Part shown: piece by piece, positions 60,512-64,000 of the stretch
How positions within the stretch are numbered: position 1 is the stretch's first letter
Layout of the letters: every line of letters starts with the position of its first letter
Source of the DNA: Thiocapsa rosea
GTDB taxonomy: Bacteria; Pseudomonadota; Gammaproteobacteria; Chromatiales; Chromatiaceae
NCBI RefSeq assembly: GCF_003634315.1
Contig: NZ_RBXL01000001.1
Location: forward strand, 2,398,501-2,462,500
Length of the DNA: 64,000 bases
Direction of reading: 5' to 3'
Position numbers and translations under genes: made by a program
Notes under the pieces: generated by a model
Seen by the model: only the letters and a program-made list of their open reading frames with translations
What the model was told of the DNA's origin: nothing
Databases searched by the model: none

Positions 60512-62026
60512 TCAGGCCACGGCGTCGGCGAGACGGGCCAGACGCGTCTCGCAGAGGAAGCGCAGATCCTTCACCGACAGGAGCGAGGGCAGCGCGCCCG
60601 TGCTTTGCATCGCGAGTGTCTCGTTCTGCAACTGGCGCAGCACGATGCGATATTCCCGTTCGGCCGGACCGGTCTCGCCTTGCTGGCGGTAGGTTTCGGC
60701 GAGCTGATAATGGGCCCGCCAGCAGCTCGGCTTGTCGTAGACCACCCGACGCAAGGCGCCGATCGCTTCCTGTGAGTCGCCGCGCAGACGCGCGCAGCGC
60801 CCGAGCAGAAGGAGCGCGTCCGACGACCAGGGGTCTTGCCCCAGCGCGCGCTGCGCGGCGGTTTCGGCACCGGCCGTGTCGCCGCGCTCGAGCAGCAGAT
60901 GGGCCTGGAGTGCGAGATGCTCGGCGGCGGCATCCTCGCGATCGCAGAGCGGGGCGAGACGGCGAAGCGCCTCCTCGAAACGCTCGGAGCGGGCCGAGCT
61001 CAGGGCCTGCTCGTAAGGCTCTCGATCGACCGGGTTCCCGGCCGGCGCGCTCGGTCGGGGTGGATCCGGGCGAGCGTCGATCGAGCCCGAATCGCCTCGG
61101 CCCGTCGAGGCGGACCGCACGGCGGCGGCTCGCGGCGCGCGGGTGCTCGGGCCCGTCTGCGCCGTCGTGTCCGCGCGTACGCCTTGTCCCGGCTTCACAC
61201 GCCCCGGCGAGGGCTCGACCGGGGCCTTCTCGAACAGGAAGACGCCGTCCAGCGCGATCAGGCGCATCAAGCCGAAGTCGTTGGCGAGCGTCTCCGAGGC
61301 GCCGACGATCAGATGACCTTTCGGCACGAGTAGGTCGCGTAACCGCGCCATGACCGCCTTGCGGGTCGCCGGATCGAAATAGATGGAGACGTTGCGGAAG
61401 AAGATGACGTCTTGCCCCTGCATCGCCTTTGGGAAGTCAGGCGCAAGCAGGTTCCAGGACATGAAATCGACCTGTCGCCGGATCGTCGCATCGATGCGGC
61501 GATGCGTTCCGTCGAGCGGCGAGAACCAGCGATCGCGAAGCTCCGCAGGCAGCGTCCGAAAGGCGAGCGGGCCGTATTCCGCCGCGTGGGCACGCTCGAG
61601 TGCGGCGTCGTCGACATCGCCCGCAGTGATGCGGAACAGGCGCTCGGCGAGATCGCCGTAACGCTCGCGCAAGGCGATGGCGATCGAATAGGGTTCCTCG
61701 CCGGTGGAGCACCCCAAGGAGAGTATTCGGATCGGATTGCCCTTCTCGGCTTGCGCCAGGCGCGCGGGCACGAGCCGCTCCACGAGCAGATTCAGATGGT
61801 CGGGCTCACGGTAAAAGTAGGTTTCGTTGACCGTCAGCAGACTGGTCAGACGCCCAAACTCGACCGGATCGGCAGCGACGGATTTCAGATAGGCGTCGAT
61901 CGATCCCGCGGCGGTTGCCGCGATCCTACCCGCCAGGATGGACTGGAGTCGCCCGTCCGCCTCCGAGCCGAAGTGCAGCCCGAGGCGATCCTTGACGAAG
62001 GACTTGAAGGAGTGGATCGGCATCAT
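60512..62026 (-). CDS. cheR: Chemoreceptor methyltransferase CheR with TPR tail (WspC-like)
   Basis: A 504-residue methyltransferase. The CheR N-domain includes LTVNETYFYREPDHL; the SAM site is RILSLGCSTGEEPYSIAIAL and DVIFFRNVSIYFD, with KGHLIVGASETL near the end. The C-terminal 200 residues contain a Pro/Ser-rich linker and TPR motifs (EHLALQAHLLLERGDTAGA, DALLLLGRCARLRGDSQEA). CheR with C-terminal TPR is characteristic of Wsp-type systems. It overlaps cheB by 4 bp. Confidence 0.93.
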   Translation of the reverse strand: MMPIHSFKSFVKDRLGLHFGSEADGRLQSILAGRIAATAAGSIDAYLKSVAADPVEFGRLTSLLTVNETYFYREPDHLNLLVERLVPARLAQAEKGNPIRILSLGCSTGEEPYSIAIALRERYGDLAERLFRITAGDVDDAALERAHAAEYGPLAFRTLPAELRDRWFSPLDGTHRRIDATIRRQVDFMSWNLLAPDFPKAMQGQDVIFFRNVSIYFDPATRKAVMARLRDLLVPKGHLIVGASETLANDFGLMRLIALDGVFLFEKAPVEPSPGRVKPGQGVRADTTAQTGPSTRAPRAAAVRSASTGRGDSGSIDARPDPPRPSAPAGNPVDREPYEQALSSARSERFEEALRRLAPLCDREDAAAEHLALQAHLLLERGDTAGAETAAQRALGQDPWSSDALLLLGRCARLRGDSQEAIGALRRVVYDKPSCWRAHYQLAETYRQQGETGPAEREYRIVLRQLQNETLAMQSTGALPSLLSVKDLRFLCETRLARLADAVA

Positions 62027-63090
62027 ACAATCCCGGCGCCGAGTGCTGCACGACGCCCCGCCAGCATGCAGAGCTTGCCTGCGATGAGATCGAGCGGCAG
62101 CGTCATCTGCACGCCGCCGGCGAGGATCGCCTCGCGGTTCATTCCGAAGATCACCGAAGTGGCCTCGTCTTGAGCGATGGTCGCCCCGCCTGCCTTTGCG
62201 AGCGCGAGCATCCCCTGTGCTCCGTCGCGTCCCATGCCGGTGAGGACGACGCCGATGGCATCGAGGCCGACCTCGGCCGCCACGCTGGTGAGCAACCGAT
62301 CGCAGCTCGGGCGATACATGTCCGAATCCAGACGCGCTACCAGTCGGATCCGTCGTCCGGCACCGAGTGTCATGTGGGTCACCGAATCGGCCAGATAGAC
62401 GTGGCCGGCCACGATCGGCTCCCCCTCGGAGGGGATGGTCACGGGCAGCGCGCAGAGTCGGCTCAACCAGTCGGCCATCGCCCCGGCGAACCCGTCGGAG
62501 ATGTGCTGGGCGATCAGAACCGGGGCCGCAAAATCGGCGGGAAGGTCGGGGAGGATCCGAGCCAGGGCCTGAGGCCCGCCGGTCGAGGAGGCGATGGCGA
62601 CGACGGGCGAGCCGGATCGGGGCGGGTCGGTTTGTATCCGCTCTTCACGCCGAGCCGGCGAGGCCGGGTCGGGCTTGAGGGTGAGCGCGCCGTTGCGGCG
62701 GATATGGCGGATGACGGGGATGCGCGCCAGGATACGCAGGCGCAACGCCAGTCCGGGTCCCTCGTCGAAGGTCGGCTTGCGCGCGGCCTCGAGCGCACCG
62801 CGCGCGACCGCGGCCATGGCGTTGGGTGCGTCGGCCAGGTCGGAGAGAACCAGGATTGGGACGGCGTAGCGGGCCATGATCTCCTCGATCGCCTGCATTC
62901 CGTCCATCTCGGGCATCTGAAGATCCATGGTGACGACGTCTGGCTTGAGCGCCAGGGTCCTTTCGACCGCCTCCCGGCCATCCGCGGCCTCGCCGCAGAC
63001 GACCAGACCCGGCGCCGCCTCGATGAGCGCCCGGATCAGGCTTCGCGCCGAGCGGCTGTCGTCGACCACCAAGACCCGTACAGGTTGCAT
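62023..63090 (-). CDS. cheB: Chemoreceptor methylesterase CheB
   Basis: A 355-residue CheB. Receiver domain with Asp56 (TMDLQMPEMDG), and a C-terminal esterase with Ser169 in AIASSTGGPQAL, His196 in IAQHISDG and Asp289 in LTGMGRDGAQG. It removes receptor methyl groups, providing adaptation together with CheR. It is the WspF counterpart and lies 14 bp after the receptor gene. The gene is complete. Confidence 0.95.
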   Translation of the reverse strand: MQPVRVLVVDDSRSARSLIRALIEAAPGLVVCGEAADGREAVERTLALKPDVVTMDLQMPEMDGMQAIEEIMARYAVPILVLSDLADAPNAMAAVARGALEAARKPTFDEGPGLALRLRILARIPVIRHIRRNGALTLKPDPASPARREERIQTDPPRSGSPVVAIASSTGGPQALARILPDLPADFAAPVLIAQHISDGFAGAMADWLSRLCALPVTIPSEGEPIVAGHVYLADSVTHMTLGAGRRIRLVARLDSDMYRPSCDRLLTSVAAEVGLDAIGVVLTGMGRDGAQGMLALAKAGGATIAQDEATSVIFGMNREAILAGGVQMTLPLDLIAGKLCMLAGRRAALGAGIV

Positions 63091-63104
63091 TGATCACTCC
63101 GTCA

Positions 63105-64000
63105 TCAGGACCGGCTCGAGACGCCGGGATCGGCCGACGGCGTGCGTGCTCCGTCGAGTACAAACTGATCCAGGCTGCCCTTCAGGGCACCCGAGAGATC
63201 GTTCATATCCCGCGCGATATCGGCGATCCGGCGCACGGCGCCTGCGGTCTCCGAGCTGGCGGTGACGATCTCGCGCAAGGCGACCACGACCTGACCGCTG
63301 GCAGTGCGCTGTTGTTGCGTGGAGAGACTGATCTGCTGGGCGGAGGTCGAGGTCTCGCTCGCCGCCTCGACGATGGCCTGGAGGATATCCGCCGTGCTGG
63401 CCGAGTCCGCGATCCCCTCATGGATCCCGGTGGAGCCTTTCTCCGAGCTGATCACGAGCCGGTTGATCGATTCCTGGATCTCGGCGACCTTGCCGGTGAT
63501 CTCTCCTGTGGATTCGGTCACCGAATCGGCCAGCCTGCGGATCTCGGCGGCGACGACGCCGAAGCGTTTTCCCGCCTCGCCCGCCGAGGATGCCTCCAAG
63601 GCGGCGTTGAAGGCGATCAGCTTGGTCTGATCCGCCACCGTATCGATGATCTGCATGATCTTGGAGATCTCCTTGGAGCGGGTGCCGAGCGCGAGGATCT
63701 CGTTCAGCGCGCTCTGATTGTCCTCGCCGATCCGTCGCATCTTCTCCACCAGGCTCTGCATGGCATCCGAGCCGCGCAGGCTGTCGTCGTAGGTCCGACC
63801 GGCGATGGTCACGACGGACTCGGAGTATTCCGCGATCTGGGTCGATGAGGCGGAGAGCTCCTCCATCGTCGAGGTGATCTCGGCCACCGAGGCCGACATC
63901 TGACTGGATGTCGCCGCCTGTCCGTCGACCGCCTGCGCGATCTCGCGCGATGCCGCGTGGACCGAGAAGGCGGTCGTCTCCACGCCCGTCACCAACGCGT
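63105..64000 (-). CDS. Methyl-accepting chemotaxis protein, C-terminal part (cut by window edge)
   Basis: The 299 visible codons cover the cytoplasmic signalling domain. The hairpin tip reads QTKLIAFNAALEASSAGEAGKRFGVVAAEIRRLAD, the part that contacts CheA and CheW, flanked by long coiled-coil heptads. The frame is open to the window end, so the sensor part and start lie outside. It heads the che operon; as the only receptor in view it is the likely input (WspA-like). A TTG at 63995 should not be read as the start. Confidence 0.93.
   Translation of the reverse strand, partial: ALVTGVETTAFSVHAASREIAQAVDGQAATSSQMSASVAEITSTMEELSASSTQIAEYSESVVTIAGRTYDDSLRGSDAMQSLVEKMRRIGEDNQSALNEILALGTRSKEISKIMQIIDTVADQTKLIAFNAALEASSAGEAGKRFGVVAAEIRRLADSVTESTGEITGKVAEIQESINRLVISSEKGSTGIHEGIADSASTADILQAIVEAASETSTSAQQISLSTQQQRTASGQVVVALREIVTASSETAGAVRRIADIARDMNDLSGALKGSLDQFVLDGARTPSADPGVSSRS

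Noticed and set aside
43286-64000. A KaiA gene or SasA/RpaA-like clock output
   Set aside because: No gene in the island has a KaiA C-domain or the SasA KaiB-like sensor fused to a kinase; the CheA-type kinase is a chemotaxis protein.

Overview
The window looks like chromosomal DNA of a purple sulfur gammaproteobacterium, most likely Chromatiaceae (Thiocapsa/Allochromatium-like). Coding DNA is GC-rich. It carries the sulfur-oxidation carrier pair soxYZ, a sulfide:quinone-reductase-like flavoprotein and small c-type cytochromes. It also has a bicarbonate importer (SbtA/SbtB) suited to an autotroph, and gammaproteobacterial gene orders (tgt-yajC-secD-secF; suhB/trmJ-cysE-iscR; tesA/ybbA-ybbP). 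The genus assignment is inference. No rRNA, tRNA, CRISPR array or phage is visible.

Layout. 1-6 kb: end of msrA, a HAD phosphatase, tgt, yajC, secD, secF. 6-11 kb: a gene graveyard (uppP with a stop codon and lost 3' half, apbE with its middle deleted, a dedA scrap, trkH without its N-terminal half) between an intact AI-2E family exporter and an amino-acid permease. 11-14 kb: sbtA-sbtB-Na+/Ca2+ exchanger, minus strand. 14.3-15.8 kb: a complete IS66-family element with an 8-bp target duplication. 16-26 kb: rnk, SQR-like flavoprotein, tesA, ybbA-ybbP, two cytochrome c genes, a MoxR ATPase/metallopeptidase-VWA pair. 26-36 kb: M48 protease, soxYZ, acyltransferase, rhodanese, an HscB-like protein lacking the HPD motif, iscR, cysE, trmJ, suhB, YbaK-like protein, CDP-archaeol-synthase-like protein. 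36-43 kb: a membrane PAS-GGDEF protein, metallophosphoesterase, GH1 beta-glucosidase with a glycosyltransferase, a fasciclin protein. 43-64 kb: a 20.7-kb minus-strand signalling island: MCP, CheB, CheR-TPR, hybrid CheA-REC, REC, HPt-REC-REC-GGDEF, two CheW proteins, PAS-GGDEF-EAL, then kaiC-kaiB-PAS-GGDEF-EAL, then a multi-PAS/GAF GGDEF-EAL protein.

Two things stand out. First, a family of intergenic palindromic modules (about 85-88 bp, ends TTAAACCGCG...CGCGGTTTAA) occurs about 20 times. Seven times two modules are joined in fixed order (A, a 21-nt AT-rich spacer, then B or C, or once a second A) into units of about 195 bp. One unit is interrupted exactly by the IS66 element, and several module ends supply the stop codon of a neighbouring gene. 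Second, the signalling island puts a Wsp-like chemosensory pathway ending in a diguanylate cyclase beside a KaiB-KaiC timing pair co-transcribed with its own c-di-GMP enzyme. That suggests receptor signals and KaiC state both feed the c-di-GMP pool. No KaiA-like gene is present.
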